Source: Trichodesmium erythraeum GBRTRLIN201 (GTDB taxonomy: Bacteria; Cyanobacteriota; Cyanobacteriia; Cyanobacteriales; Microcoleaceae). Taken from it: a DNA stretch of 39,471 bases. This document shows positions 26,018-34,363 of this stretch, one piece after another (within the stretch, counting starts at the first letter, position 1; each line of letters begins with the position of its first letter). A program made the position numbers and the translations under genes. The stretch is from positions 1-39,471 of the forward strand of contig JAGGDU010000082.1 of NCBI GenBank assembly GCA_018457135.1, written 5' to 3'. The notes under the pieces are model-generated. The model was not told the origin of the DNA. It saw only the letters and a program-made list of their open reading frames with translations, and ran no database searches.

Positions 26018-26593
26018 TTATTCCACCCATTGAATTAATTCTTTATTGTTTTCTTGTACTGCAAATACTAGACCATTAGACTTCAATTTGTCAAAATATT
26101 TTTCTAGTAGCAATTCAGAAATATGATTATTTTGCCTAAACTTATAGCACATTTCTTGACTACAAATAGCCACAACACCTTCCAATTCTTGACGCTTTCT
26201 TTCTTCAAGGTAAAGCTCTTTAAACTTATCTACAAAAGTCTCAAAATCCATATCTTCATTTTGAGAACTTGTCTGATTATATTTTGTTGCTAACTTTAAA
26301 CAAGCTATCAAAGCATTTAAAATTTTAGCTCCTTTGTTAGACCTGAACTTATATTCTGTTGTTTGAAGACTAATAACCAGAGCCTTCATCCCAATCTCAG
26401 TAATTTGAATTCTGCCTCGTTTAGGAGATTCCAATAACTTCAACTCACATAAAGTCTCAGCCACTGATTTTGCCCATACGCGGTCTTTTTCAGATAAATT
26501 GTTCCTTACTGTACTCTTAGTTACCGTTCCCTCTATTGAGTAAGCAAAAGTGTAAAGCAAATAAAGCATTTGTTCAGTCGAAATTTCTCTCAT
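26018..26593 (-). CDS. Winged-helix protein paired with the ATPase-nuclease
   Basis: 191 aa. Residues 1-75 look like a winged helix (EQMLYLLYTFAYSIEGTVTK, then AKSVAETLCELKLLE, RGRIQITEIGMKAL). A helical, charged middle follows (95-150), and the tail (150-191) may be a second small winged helix (LLLEKYFDKLKSNGLVFAV). No cysteine cluster or catalytic motif. Start ATG with aggaacta before it. Its stop lies three bases before the ATPase ATG, and a ggtgg ribosome site for the ATPase sits in its last codons. It is probably a DNA-binding or specificity subunit of the ATPase-nuclease rather than a classical repressor; family not recognised. Confidence 0.7.
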   Translation of the reverse strand: MREISTEQMLYLLYTFAYSIEGTVTKSTVRNNLSEKDRVWAKSVAETLCELKLLESPKRGRIQITEIGMKALVISLQTTEYKFRSNKGAKILNALIACLKLATKYNQTSSQNEDMDFETFVDKFKELYLEERKRQELEGVVAICSQEMCYKFRQNNHISELLLEKYFDKLKSNGLVFAVQENNKELIQWVE

Positions 26594-27170
26594 TAGTTCC
26601 TCTTATTAATTTTATTAATGAATATATTTAAGACTTCCAATAATCCTGAAGTATAAATTTATAGAATAGTCATTTTACTAGATAAAACGAAATAGATTTG
26701 TAACTGTGACATAGACTATCTCCACAGCTTATAAACTGAGAATAAATATAAAATTAAATTTAAATTTAATTTAATACGAATAATTCTGATAATTTTTTTT
26801 TAATCAGATCAATTCTCATTTAACCATAAGGTAATTTAGTTGACTCAAAATCCCTAATTTAAAAGTAATTATTACAGTTATTTTTATTTATATCAACATA
26901 AATATGTTTCAAATACAGACAATAATTACTTTAGCATTTTTTTGTTAGTATTAAGTTATATTGAATAAAAAAAATCTCTTTTACTACTATAAAGATGCAA
27001 AACAATATTAGGAAATTGACAAAATTAAAATACTTTAAAAACAATAATTTTGAATTGATCTGATAACGTATTTATCTACAATTAGCTATTATATAGCTAA
27101 TAGCTTAAATCTAAGCTATAAACATTGAATTATGACCTAAGTCAAGCCGATGATAACTACAGAATAATAT
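26594..27170. other. Upstream region of the wHTH/ATPase operon
   Basis: 577 bp, very AT-rich, no gene. Two adjoining palindromes lie at 27081-27118, 50 bp after the stop of the next gene. The operon promoter must be here, but no clear box can be named. Confidence 0.5.
27081..27118. promoter_or_regulatory. Adjoining palindromes between two winged-helix genes
   Basis: attagctat-tat-atagctaat (27081-27101) is a perfect 9-bp inverted repeat. The next bases, tagctta-aatc-taagcta (27101-27118), form a second perfect 7-bp inverted repeat sharing the TAGCT core. This may be an operator for one of the winged-helix proteins or a terminator of the 27171-27926 gene; there is no T-run, so an operator is slightly favoured. 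Confidence 0.4.
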
Positions 27171-27926
27171 TCATTTCATATCTCCACGAAATACAGTTGA
27201 TTTTTTACTAAAAGATTCTCCAATTAGTTTGTAAACTTCTCTTAAATCTTCAGTTGTAAATGACTTAATTAACTTTTCGGCTGCCTTCTTAGGATTCTTA
27301 GCAACTACTATCCATAATTCTTTATTTAATTGACCTTCTGGTTGTTGTTCCAACCAATTTTTTACTGCAGTTTTTCCTGATTCAGTAATTTGATAAAAAC
27401 CTCTTCCGCCACTTTTTGATTGTTCCAACCATCCCAAATGTTCCCATCGTTTTCTCCATAGTTGAGCAGTACTATGAGCATAATCTAATATTTCTCCTAT
27501 TTTAGATGCGTTTAAAACTTGATTTTCTGGACAAGCTTCCACAAGTTTAGAAAACTTATGAAAATAATTTGATGGATTTCCTAAATCTTTAAGTGGATCT
27601 TCTAAAATGTCAACTTTTTTGATTTCAGTTGATTCTAGTTCAGTAATTAATTCCTCAATTTCTTTTGGTTCACAACCTAATCCATATGGCGGTTGAGCAT
27701 GACATAATTCTTCATAATTATTAAATGGCTTTCCTTCCTCATCAAGTAATTGCTGATAAGCTGCTGGTTGTTTTATTAATTCACGCCATGCTTTTAATTG
27801 TTCTGCATTAGCAACGATACTTTTTTTGAGAACAGATTGTAATTTTAACTTAATTGCAAGTGCCCATTGTGGTGTTCCAGGAGTTGTGGTAATTCCTCCT
27901 GTTTTCCCTAAAGTTTCATAATCCAT
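27171..27926 (-). CDS. Winged-helix domain protein of unknown function
   Basis: 251 aa from the ATG at 27924-27926, which follows agggaaaa. A longer start at 27950 (259 aa) is possible but lacks a ribosome site. The N-terminal half contains YQQLLDEEGKPFNNYEELCH and YGLGCEPKEIEELI, a pattern I recall from cyanobacterial proteins on plasmids and mobile DNA. Residues about 120-200 form a winged helix (KIGEILDYAHSTAQLWRKRW, then GGRGFYQITESGKTAVKNWL). The C-terminal 60 residues are helical and basic. No catalytic motif. It is separated from the wHTH/ATPase operon by 577 bp but has the same orientation. Probably a DNA-binding protein; its link with the operon is uncertain. Confidence 0.6.
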   Translation of the reverse strand: MDYETLGKTGGITTTPGTPQWALAIKLKLQSVLKKSIVANAEQLKAWRELIKQPAAYQQLLDEEGKPFNNYEELCHAQPPYGLGCEPKEIEELITELESTEIKKVDILEDPLKDLGNPSNYFHKFSKLVEACPENQVLNASKIGEILDYAHSTAQLWRKRWEHLGWLEQSKSGGRGFYQITESGKTAVKNWLEQQPEGQLNKELWIVVAKNPKKAAEKLIKSFTTEDLREVYKLIGESFSKKSTVFRGDMK

Positions 27927-27950
27927 TTTTCCCTGCATAGCAAAGGACAT

Positions 27951-28965
27951 TTTATTCTAGGTTATCTAAGATAATTTTTGAGTTTCCAAGGATTTTATTT
28001 TTTGCTAGCTCATACTTTAATAGGTATATTTTTAGCTATTAATTTTTTCCTATATTTCCTAATTTTTTCCTAGAATATGAGCTGAAACAAAATTTTTACT
28101 AGCAAGTATTTTACCTAACAATAGAATTTGTTGGCTTCTTTATACTAACTATTTGTATATTTTCTATTTTAACTAAAGCTTCAAGAAGCTTAATACTATA
28201 GCCTATGAGAATTGCATAAGATAAATCTAACGTCAATTAGTGGGGCATTGAATCCTATTAATTTATAAATATTGCTTTTTGCATTCTTGGCAAAAGTTGA
28301 TGTTATCATAACTGTAATCAAGCAAATATTTCCCAAAATGCACTCTTATTACTTCCCTAGGGTATTGTATTCTTAAAGCTCGTGGAGTCCGACAGGATAA
28401 GGAAGCTATCTGAGCAGAAGTCCACACCATAAGTGTAAAGTTTGTTCGGTGTGGATTTAAAATTCATGATTAACAAAGTTAAATACTGGTCTGTCAAGAT
28501 TGATTTTATCCCCCTTATCTACTTTTTCTCCTTGTCTTCTCCATTTAGTTTTAACCCATCATTTGAAAATTTACAAACCACTATCTGTATGTTAAAGAAA
28601 AAATTACAGGTTGATAAAATTAGAAAAGCCAGTAAATTAGTACTTTGATAGTTGATTAGGCCCTAAATTAAAGATTGACAGACCAAAACTCCGGGGACAA
28701 ATATATTATCTTTGCCACCAGAAAAGCTAATTAAAAAAAGGCAGATTCAATACTTGGCTTACCCATCTTGTCAATAAACTGAGAAAATTATTAATAAACA
28801 AGGTTTTATGGCGTTTGTTAATAATAGACTTTCCACTTCTAGTATTTCTAAAAGCTTGAAAAACACTATATATATGAATCAGTAAATCAAAGATGGGTTG
28901 GGCCTGATAGCCCTGGGAAGTGAGCTTTTCTTGATTAATACACTCCTATAATCATATCTACCTAC
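27951..28965. other. Non-coding stretch with repeats
   Basis: About 1 kb without a convincing gene. It contains direct repeats aattttttccta at 28041-28052 and 28061-28072, framed by agctcata (28007-28014) and tatgagct (28076-28083), and a strong hairpin at 28421-28455. An open frame at 28442-28648 has no coding character. Confidence 0.5.
28421..28455. repeat. Stable hairpin, possible right end of a lost IS200/IS605-type element
   Basis: The eight-base perfect arms tccacacc (28421-28428) and ggtgtgga (28448-28455) enclose a 19-base loop. The preceding 40 bases have higher G+C than their surroundings. A hairpin near the 3' end is typical of IS200/IS605 right ends and of TnpB guide-RNA scaffolds, but no transposase frame remains, so this is tentative. 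Confidence 0.35.
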
Positions 28966-30006
28966 CTAAATTCTTTGTAAAATTAACTCTTTTCCTAACT
29001 TTATCGCTGCTTTCATACTCGTAGCATCAGCAATACCTCGACCCGCTATATCAAATGCTGTACCATGATCAGGAGAAGTCCTAACAAATGGTAAACCAAT
29101 AGTAGTATTAACAGCTAAATCAAATGCCATTAGTTTTATTGGAATTAAACCTTGATCATGATAAAGTGCCAAATAAGCATCGCAAGTCAATGCTTCTAAA
29201 CCTCGCCAAGCAAGACCCGGTTTAACCCAAATGGTATCCGGTGGCACAGGTCCATACAATTGTATATCTGGTTGGCGATCGCTTTCTTTCTCTAACCAAG
29301 GAATTAACCAATCTTCTTCTTCTGTTCCTAATTGTCCATTTTCTCCACTGTGAGGATTTAAACCGGCAACAGCAATTTTTGGTTTAGAAATACCAAAATC
29401 CTTTTGTAAACTTTCCACCAATAATTCTAATTTCCAACTCATTAACTCTGGTGTTAGAGCTGCTGGTACTTGACTTAATGGTATATGTGTGGTAGCTAAA
29501 AGAGAACGAAGTACAAAATTACTGTGGGGTGAGTGGGCAACAAATAACATTCCAAAATTTTTTACTCCTGCAATTTCGGCTAAAAGTTCTGTTTGACCAG
29601 GATATTTATGACCAGCCATCTGCCAGCAGGTTTTGGAAATAGGAGCAGTGACAATACCTTGAAACTCTCCAGCTAAAGTTTGGGCGATCGCGGTTTCTAT
29701 GTAACAAAAACTAGCTTCCCCACTCACAGCATTACCTTTCCCCAGAGAAATATCTTCTAAATTTCCATCAAACTCTACATCTAAAATTTTCAAATTTTCC
29801 CAATAGACAAGTTTTTCCAGAGATAGTTGTTGGTAAGTTTCTTGCAAAATTTGACGACTCCCAACTATTGTCAAATCACAATTTTCTCTCACCTTCGGAT
29901 CTGCTAAAGCTTTCAGAACTATTTCTGGTCCTATACCTGTAGGATCTCCAATAGTTATTGCTAAACGAGGAATTGGACTTTTTATTTCACTCACGGCTGT
30001 CTTCAT
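28966..30006 (-). CDS. pdxA: 4-hydroxythreonine-4-phosphate dehydrogenase
   Basis: 346 aa, normal PdxA length. It catalyses the NAD-dependent oxidation of 4-phosphohydroxy-L-threonine in the DXP-dependent pathway to pyridoxal phosphate. Conserved blocks: N-terminal [40 protein letters not shown] with its metal-ligand His; [22 protein letters not shown]; and [18 protein letters not shown], the other two His ligands. Cytoplasmic homodimer in the family. It is divergent from petM with only 47 bp between the starts, so the two promoters must overlap. The ATG has no strong ribosome site. Confidence 0.96.
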   Translation of the reverse strand: MKTAVSEIKSPIPRLAITIGDPTGIGPEIVLKALADPKVRENCDLTIVGSRQILQETYQQLSLEKLVYWENLKILDVEFDGNLEDISLGKGNAVSGEASFCYIETAIAQTLAGEFQGIVTAPISKTCWQMAGHKYPGQTELLAEIAGVKNFGMLFVAHSPHSNFVLRSLLATTHIPLSQVPAALTPELMSWKLELLVESLQKDFGISKPKIAVAGLNPHSGENGQLGTEEEDWLIPWLEKESDRQPDIQLYGPVPPDTIWVKPGLAWRGLEALTCDAYLALYHDQGLIPIKLMAFDLAVNTTIGLPFVRTSPDHGTAFDIAGRGIADATSMKAAIKLGKELILQRI

Positions 30007-30053
30007 AATGGCTTAAAATACATATACACTTTGTATAGGAGTATTTTAAGAAT

Positions 30054-30155
30054 ATGAGTGGTGAGATTTTCAATGCAGCAATTTTGTCTTTTTCTGTAAT
30101 CTTAATTGGTTTAGCAGGAGGCTTCCTCTTACTTAAATTACAAGGAGGCGAATAG
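30054..30155 (+). CDS. petM: Cytochrome b6f complex subunit PetM
   Basis: 33 aa, the usual PetM size, beginning MSGEIFNAAILSFSVILIGL and ending LLLKLQGGE. One transmembrane helix (about residues 8-28) with a short charged tail, matching the small subunit VII of the thylakoid cytochrome b6f complex that carries electrons from plastoquinol to plastocyanin or cytochrome c6. The ATG at 30054 follows aggag at an eleven-base spacing. It is divergent from pdxA and upstream of ycf39, about 470 bp away. Easily missed because it is so short. Confidence 0.95.
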   Translation: MSGEIFNAAILSFSVILIGLAGGFLLLKLQGGE

Positions 30156-30628
30156 TTATAGCAGTCTAAGCAAAGATAAGCAACATTACTAAATACTAAA
30201 ACCAAGTCATATATAACTCCTGACTTATTGTGGGGAGTTATGAGTTATGACTTATGACTTATAACTTGCGCGTAGAGCTATAACTTTCTGCTTTAAGATA
30301 TAGCACTACGCATTTAAGGCGTAGATATTGCTAAATGCTGTTTTGCTACACAATAAATATACTTGCAGAGCATTCCATGGAGAAAAACTCATTTCAATAT
30401 TACTCCCAACTTGGGCATGGGCATAGCTCTATACTTAGCAATATTTTCTTTTTTTATCCTGTGTATAAGCCTAACTATAGTATCATAGTATCCTTAATAA
30501 TAAGAAATAAAGTGATCAATTGATCAATCCAAATATTACTATTACTGCAAAATATTAAGTTTTGTAAAAAAATGAGATAAACTTGCTAAAGTGATGAATG
30601 AATATTTAATATAATTAACACAACTTTT
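30156..30628. other. Intergenic region petM-ycf39
   Basis: No gene. It contains a heptamer array at 30235-30267 (units gagttat, gagttat, gacttat, gacttat). An open frame at 30335-30523 lacks any coding signal. Confidence 0.6.
30235..30267. repeat. Heptamer tandem repeat (STRR-like)
   Basis: About 4.7 copies of a 7-mer: gagttat, gagttat, gacttat, gacttat, aactt. Confidence 0.7.
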
Positions 30629-31606
30629 ATGAAACTATTAATTTTAGGTTCTACTGGTACTCTGGGTAGACAAATAGTACGTCATGCCCTCGATGAAGGT
30701 TATGAAGTACGCTGTGTAATCAGAAGTTATAGTAAAGCATCCTTCTTAAAAGAGTGGGGAGCCGAACTAGTAGGGGGAAATCTCTGTAAACCTAAAACTC
30801 TAATACCCGCTTTAGAAGGAATTGATGCAGTTATAGATGCTGCAACGGCAAGAGCAACAGACGCTCTAAGTATCAAACAGGTAGACTGGGAAGGAAAAGT
30901 ATCACTAATTCAAACTCTAGTAGCTCAAGGTATAGAACGTTTCATATTTTTCTCCTTTTTAAATGCAGAAAAATACTCCCAAGTTCCTCTTTTAGAAATT
31001 AAGCGGTGTACAGAACTTTTTATTGCTGAATCTGGGTTAAAGTACACAATATTGAAACCCTGTGGCTTTTTACAAGGATTAATAGGTCAATATGCAGTAC
31101 CAATTTTAGATAAGCAAGCAGTATGGGTACCTGGTCTTGGGTCAGCCATTGCATATATGGATACTCAAGATATAGCAAAATTTGCTGTGGGCGCTCTTTC
31201 AGTTCCTGAAACAGAAAATAAGAGCTTTCCAGTAGTAGGTCCTCGTGCTTGGGATGCCAATGAAATTATTCGGATGTGTGAACGACTTTCCGGTGAAAAG
31301 GCCAAAGTAACTCGCACTAATATTAACCTATTGCGCATATTCCGTCAGTTTACTAGGTCATTTCAATGGGGTTGGAATGTGGCAGATAGGCTAGCTTTTG
31401 CAGAAGTATTAGCCAGCGGTCAGCCAATAATTGCTCCTATGGATGATGTATATTCTTTATTTGGTATTAATCCTCAAGAAATAACCACCCTAGAGTCTTA
31501 TTTGCAAGAGTATTATAGTCGAATTATGAAAAAACTGAAGGAAATAGAATACGAACAAGCAAAACTAGGAAAAACAACTTCTAAAAATAAACCTTTCTTT
31601 TTCTAG
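30629..31606 (+). CDS. ycf39: Ycf39-type NmrA-like dehydrogenase (photosystem II assembly factor)
   Basis: 325 aa. The N-terminal Rossmann motif LILGSTGTLGRQIVRHALD (G7-x-x-G-x-x-G13) belongs to atypical short-chain dehydrogenases of the NmrA type, which bind NAD(P) but often lack the catalytic Tyr/Lys pair. FIFFSFLNAEKYSQVPLLEI, then KPCGFLQGLI and MDTQDIAKFAVGAL are typical of the cyanobacterial and algal Ycf39 group. Ycf39 works with Hlips in delivering chlorophyll to nascent D1 during photosystem II assembly at the thylakoid. Its length fits the family. It lies between petM and the NAD kinase gene, with 33 bp before the latter, so ycf39 and nadK may be co-transcribed. Confidence 0.9.
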   Translation: MKLLILGSTGTLGRQIVRHALDEGYEVRCVIRSYSKASFLKEWGAELVGGNLCKPKTLIPALEGIDAVIDAATARATDALSIKQVDWEGKVSLIQTLVAQGIERFIFFSFLNAEKYSQVPLLEIKRCTELFIAESGLKYTILKPCGFLQGLIGQYAVPILDKQAVWVPGLGSAIAYMDTQDIAKFAVGALSVPETENKSFPVVGPRAWDANEIIRMCERLSGEKAKVTRTNINLLRIFRQFTRSFQWGWNVADRLAFAEVLASGQPIIAPMDDVYSLFGINPQEITTLESYLQEYYSRIMKKLKEIEYEQAKLGKTTSKNKPFFF

Positions 31607-31639
31607 AGCTTCTAACTACCCTGAACTAGATTTTTGCGA

Positions 31640-32557
31640 GTGTCTAAAATAGGAATTATTTATAACGATGCTAAACCTATAGCTTGTCGCATAACTAATG
31701 AATTGAAAGACAAGCTGAAGGCTTATGGCTATGATGTTCATCTCGTCATTGGGGCCGAGGGAATTTTAGGTTATCCTAATCTAGAACGCCCTGTATGCCA
31801 TACTCCTATAGACCAGCTAGTTCCCTCTGGTTTTACAAAAGATATGAAATTTGCCATTGTTTTAGGAGGAGATGGTACTGTTCTATCCGCATTTCGTCAA
31901 GCTGCACCCTCCCAGATTCCACTATTAACTGTCAATACAGGCCACATGGGTTTCTTAACTGAAACTTTTGTCAATCATTTGTACCCAGCTATTGAACAGA
32001 TTCTAGCAGGAAACTATGAAATAGAAGAGCGGACTATGCTAGAAGTACGTCTGTTCCGAAATGATAAGTTATTCTGGGAAGCTCTCTGCTTAAATGAAAT
32101 GGTTTTGCATCGGGAACCGATGACTTGTATGTGCCATTTTGAAATTAAAATTGGTAAACACGCTCCCATAGATATTGCTGCTGATGGTATTATTATATCT
32201 ACTCCCACTGGTTCTACTGCTTATTCTTTATCCGCAGGTGGCCCTGTTATCACTCCAGGAGTTCCAGTTTTAGAGCTCTCACCTATTTGTCCCCATTCTC
32301 TTGCATCCCGCGCTTTAGTTTTTGCTGATACTGAACCTATAACTGTTTTGCCAGCAGGTCCAAATCGTCTAATGATGGTTGTAGATGGTAATGGAGGATG
32401 TTATGTTCTTCCAGAGGATAGTATACAAGTCAAACAATCTCAGTATAAAGCACGTTTTATTCGACTTAAAACACCGGAGTTTTTTCACATTCTTCGGGAG
32501 AAATTGGGGTGGGGACTACCACATATTGCCAAGCCAACTTCTGTGGAACTGCCATGA
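31640..32557 (+). CDS. nadK: NAD kinase
   Basis: 305 aa from the GTG at 31640, giving [10 protein letters not shown], the usual family start. A TTG two codons upstream is the alternative. Phosphorylates NAD to NADP using ATP or polyphosphate. Motifs: [13 protein letters not shown] (GGDGT, with the catalytic Asp), [22 protein letters not shown] (the NE-x2 segment), and [20 protein letters not shown], a glycine-rich binding segment. Many cyanobacteria have two NAD kinases; this one cannot be assigned to a light- or dark-specific isoform from sequence. The gene follows ycf39 closely. Confidence 0.94.
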   Translation: MSKIGIIYNDAKPIACRITNELKDKLKAYGYDVHLVIGAEGILGYPNLERPVCHTPIDQLVPSGFTKDMKFAIVLGGDGTVLSAFRQAAPSQIPLLTVNTGHMGFLTETFVNHLYPAIEQILAGNYEIEERTMLEVRLFRNDKLFWEALCLNEMVLHREPMTCMCHFEIKIGKHAPIDIAADGIIISTPTGSTAYSLSAGGPVITPGVPVLELSPICPHSLASRALVFADTEPITVLPAGPNRLMMVVDGNGGCYVLPEDSIQVKQSQYKARFIRLKTPEFFHILREKLGWGLPHIAKPTSVELP

Positions 32558-32779
32558 TATTCTCCTGCTATTAGAATAACGAAATGCTAACTGGAGTCTG
32601 TGGACTTATACCTTAAAGTGAAGCTTTCAACCCGATTTTTTGGTCAATATAGTATTTGAATCTGCTATTTGCTAGTTTTTATTCTTGTTCTCATTTTTTG
32701 TAACAATTCTCAGTGCTAGACTAACTCTGATGTTTTAAAAAAATCAGGATTATATTAAGTGATGTAAATCTAATATTCA

Positions 32780-33487
32780 ATGAGTCTTAGTATGAGTACC
32801 CTAACTGTTGACCAAAATCTTTCTGTCTTAATAATAGAGACTGATGAAACTTTAGCCCAATATGTGAGTCTAGACCTACAAGAGTCAGGTTACAATCCAA
32901 TTGTTGCTAATAACTCTAGTAATGGTTTTCATAGAGCTATGGAGCTTCAACCTGCTTTGATCGTGATTGATCGAATGTTGGCTGGTGAATCTGGACTATC
33001 ATTATGCAGTAATCTGAGGAAAATGGGTAACAAAAAGCCCCTGCTACTTTTGATGGCTAGTGATCAGGTAGAAGATCGAGTGGCTTGTCTAGAGTCTGGA
33101 GCTGACGATTATTTTCTAAAACCTTATCGAAGAGATGACTTTTTACAATTAATTAGATTTTATTTGCAACCTAATACATCAGACAAAGAACAGTTGGTCT
33201 TTGCAAATTTAATTTTAGATTTTGCTAGTCGGCGAGTTTTTTGTCATGGTCGTAGTATTGAGTTGACTATGAAAGAGTTTGAACTGTTAAAGTTTCTAAT
33301 GGAGCATCCTCGTGAAGTATTGAGTCGTGAACAGATTTTGGAAAATGTTTGGGGTTATAGTTTTTTAGGTGAGTCTAATGTCATTGAGGTGTATATTAGA
33401 TACTTACGTCTTAAAATTGAGAGAGAAGGTGAAAAAAGATTAATTCAGACTATCCGTGGTATTGGGTATGTATTAAGAGAAACTTAA
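32780..33487 (+). CDS. nblR: OmpR-type response regulator, NblR-like
   Basis: 235 aa: receiver (about 14-130) and winged-helix DNA-binding domain (about 140-233; SREQILENVWGYSFLGESNV, then IRYLRLKIE). The phospho-acceptor D64 (VIDRML) and K114 are present, but the second residue of the acidic pair is Thr (E20-T21). NblR, which controls phycobilisome degradation (nblA) and stress survival in cyanobacteria, is known as an atypical regulator acting without canonical phosphorylation. The text GESGLSLCSNLR, VEDRVACLESGADDYFLKPY and the length also match what I recall of NblR. An internal ATG at 32792 is an alternative start. Paralogous OmpR regulators cannot be fully excluded. Confidence 0.8.
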   Translation: MSLSMSTLTVDQNLSVLIIETDETLAQYVSLDLQESGYNPIVANNSSNGFHRAMELQPALIVIDRMLAGESGLSLCSNLRKMGNKKPLLLLMASDQVEDRVACLESGADDYFLKPYRRDDFLQLIRFYLQPNTSDKEQLVFANLILDFASRRVFCHGRSIELTMKEFELLKFLMEHPREVLSREQILENVWGYSFLGESNVIEVYIRYLRLKIEREGEKRLIQTIRGIGYVLRET

Positions 33488-33652
33488 AGCTATATATGAT
33501 GGTGGGTATATTCTAATGGCTTTCTACTTTATGATTTTCTCAAGGGTTATCGTCAGTAGCAGCATTTTTCTACCTACCTTTTAGGGTTGTTTATCTACAT
33601 TCACAATTATGCTAGCAAGAAATCATTATTTGTAACGATAAGTAAGTTGTTT

Positions 33653-33738
33653 AGGACTTACACGGATGGCACTAATTGTAGTGTAAATCTTCAAAATAAT
33701 CCGCAAAAATAAACTATATGAGGTAATGTGTAAGTCCT
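33653..33738. mobile_element. Fold-back (MITE-like) element
   Basis: 86 bp with perfect 11-bp inverted ends: aggacttacac (33653-33663) and gtgtaagtcct (33728-33738). Related single ends occur at 13036-13046 (aggacttacgc) and 34543-34553 (aggacttatgc). No coding content. It sits in the 277-bp gap upstream of the DUF192 gene and could influence its transcription. Confidence 0.6.
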
Positions 33739-33764
33739 GTTGTTCTAAAATTTGAGATATTGTT

Positions 33765-34292
33765 ATGGGTAGTGAGTTTGATTTATTTAAGTATGGGATA
33801 ATTCTGTTTTTGGTTGGCTTTTCGCTACAAATAACATTTGTTAAAATTTCAGAAGCTATTAATATTCAAGCACAAGCTCAACGCACATCAAATTTTCAGG
33901 TATTTCAGAAAGGCCAGGTATTGCCAATTACAGCTCAAGCTCAAATATCTGGTCAAATAATTAATTTGGAGGTGGCGAAAACTCCCAAAGAGCAAGCAAT
34001 GGGTTTGATGTACAGAACTGAATTAGCTGACGATCGAGGAATGCTATTCTCTTTTGACCCACCTCGGAAGGTTAACTTCTGGATGAAAAATTGTAAAATA
34101 TCTCTTGATATAATATTTGTTAGGTCTAGTGTCGTTAAGGCGATCGCTCTTGATGTTCCTCCTTGTTTGGCCGATCCTTGCCCTATGTATGGATCTAGTG
34201 CTCCAGTCGATCAAGTTATTGAAGTGCGCGGAGGTCGTATCACGGAATTAGGTTTGAAGGTAGGAGATCGGATAATAGTTACTAAAAATTAG
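33765..34292 (+). CDS. DUF192 family protein, exported or membrane-anchored
   Basis: 175 aa. An N-terminal hydrophobic segment (about 9-27, YGIILFLVGFSLQITFV) acts as signal or anchor. The mature part (about 65-172) is a DUF192 domain: AKTPKEQAMGLMYRTELADD, MLFSFDPPRKVNFWMKNCKI, DIIFV, and CPMYGSSAPVDQVIEVRGG. Its role is not established; the family is small beta-barrel proteins, often periplasmic. It is downstream of nblR, with a fold-back element between them, so a shared transcript is doubtful. Confidence 0.9.
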   Translation: MGSEFDLFKYGIILFLVGFSLQITFVKISEAINIQAQAQRTSNFQVFQKGQVLPITAQAQISGQIINLEVAKTPKEQAMGLMYRTELADDRGMLFSFDPPRKVNFWMKNCKISLDIIFVRSSVVKAIALDVPPCLADPCPMYGSSAPVDQVIEVRGGRITELGLKVGDRIIVTKN

Positions 34293-34314
34293 ATACTTTG
34301 AGTAATTTATATTC

Positions 34315-34363
34315 AATAGGGAATAGGTAATAAATAGGTCGTAGGAAATAGGTCATAGGGAAT
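34315..34363. repeat. Heptamer tandem repeat (STRR-like)
   Basis: Seven consecutive 7-mers: aataggg, aataggt, aataaat, aggtcgt, aggaaat, aggtcat, agggaat. Confidence 0.65.

Noticed and set aside
28442-28648. Open frame of 68 codons
   Set aside because: It begins inside the hairpin and has no coding signal.
30335-30523. Open frame of 62 codons between petM and ycf39
   Set aside because: Composition follows AT-rich background; no ribosome site or domain.
32014-32208. Open frame opposite nadK
   Set aside because: Shadow of the NAD kinase coding sequence.
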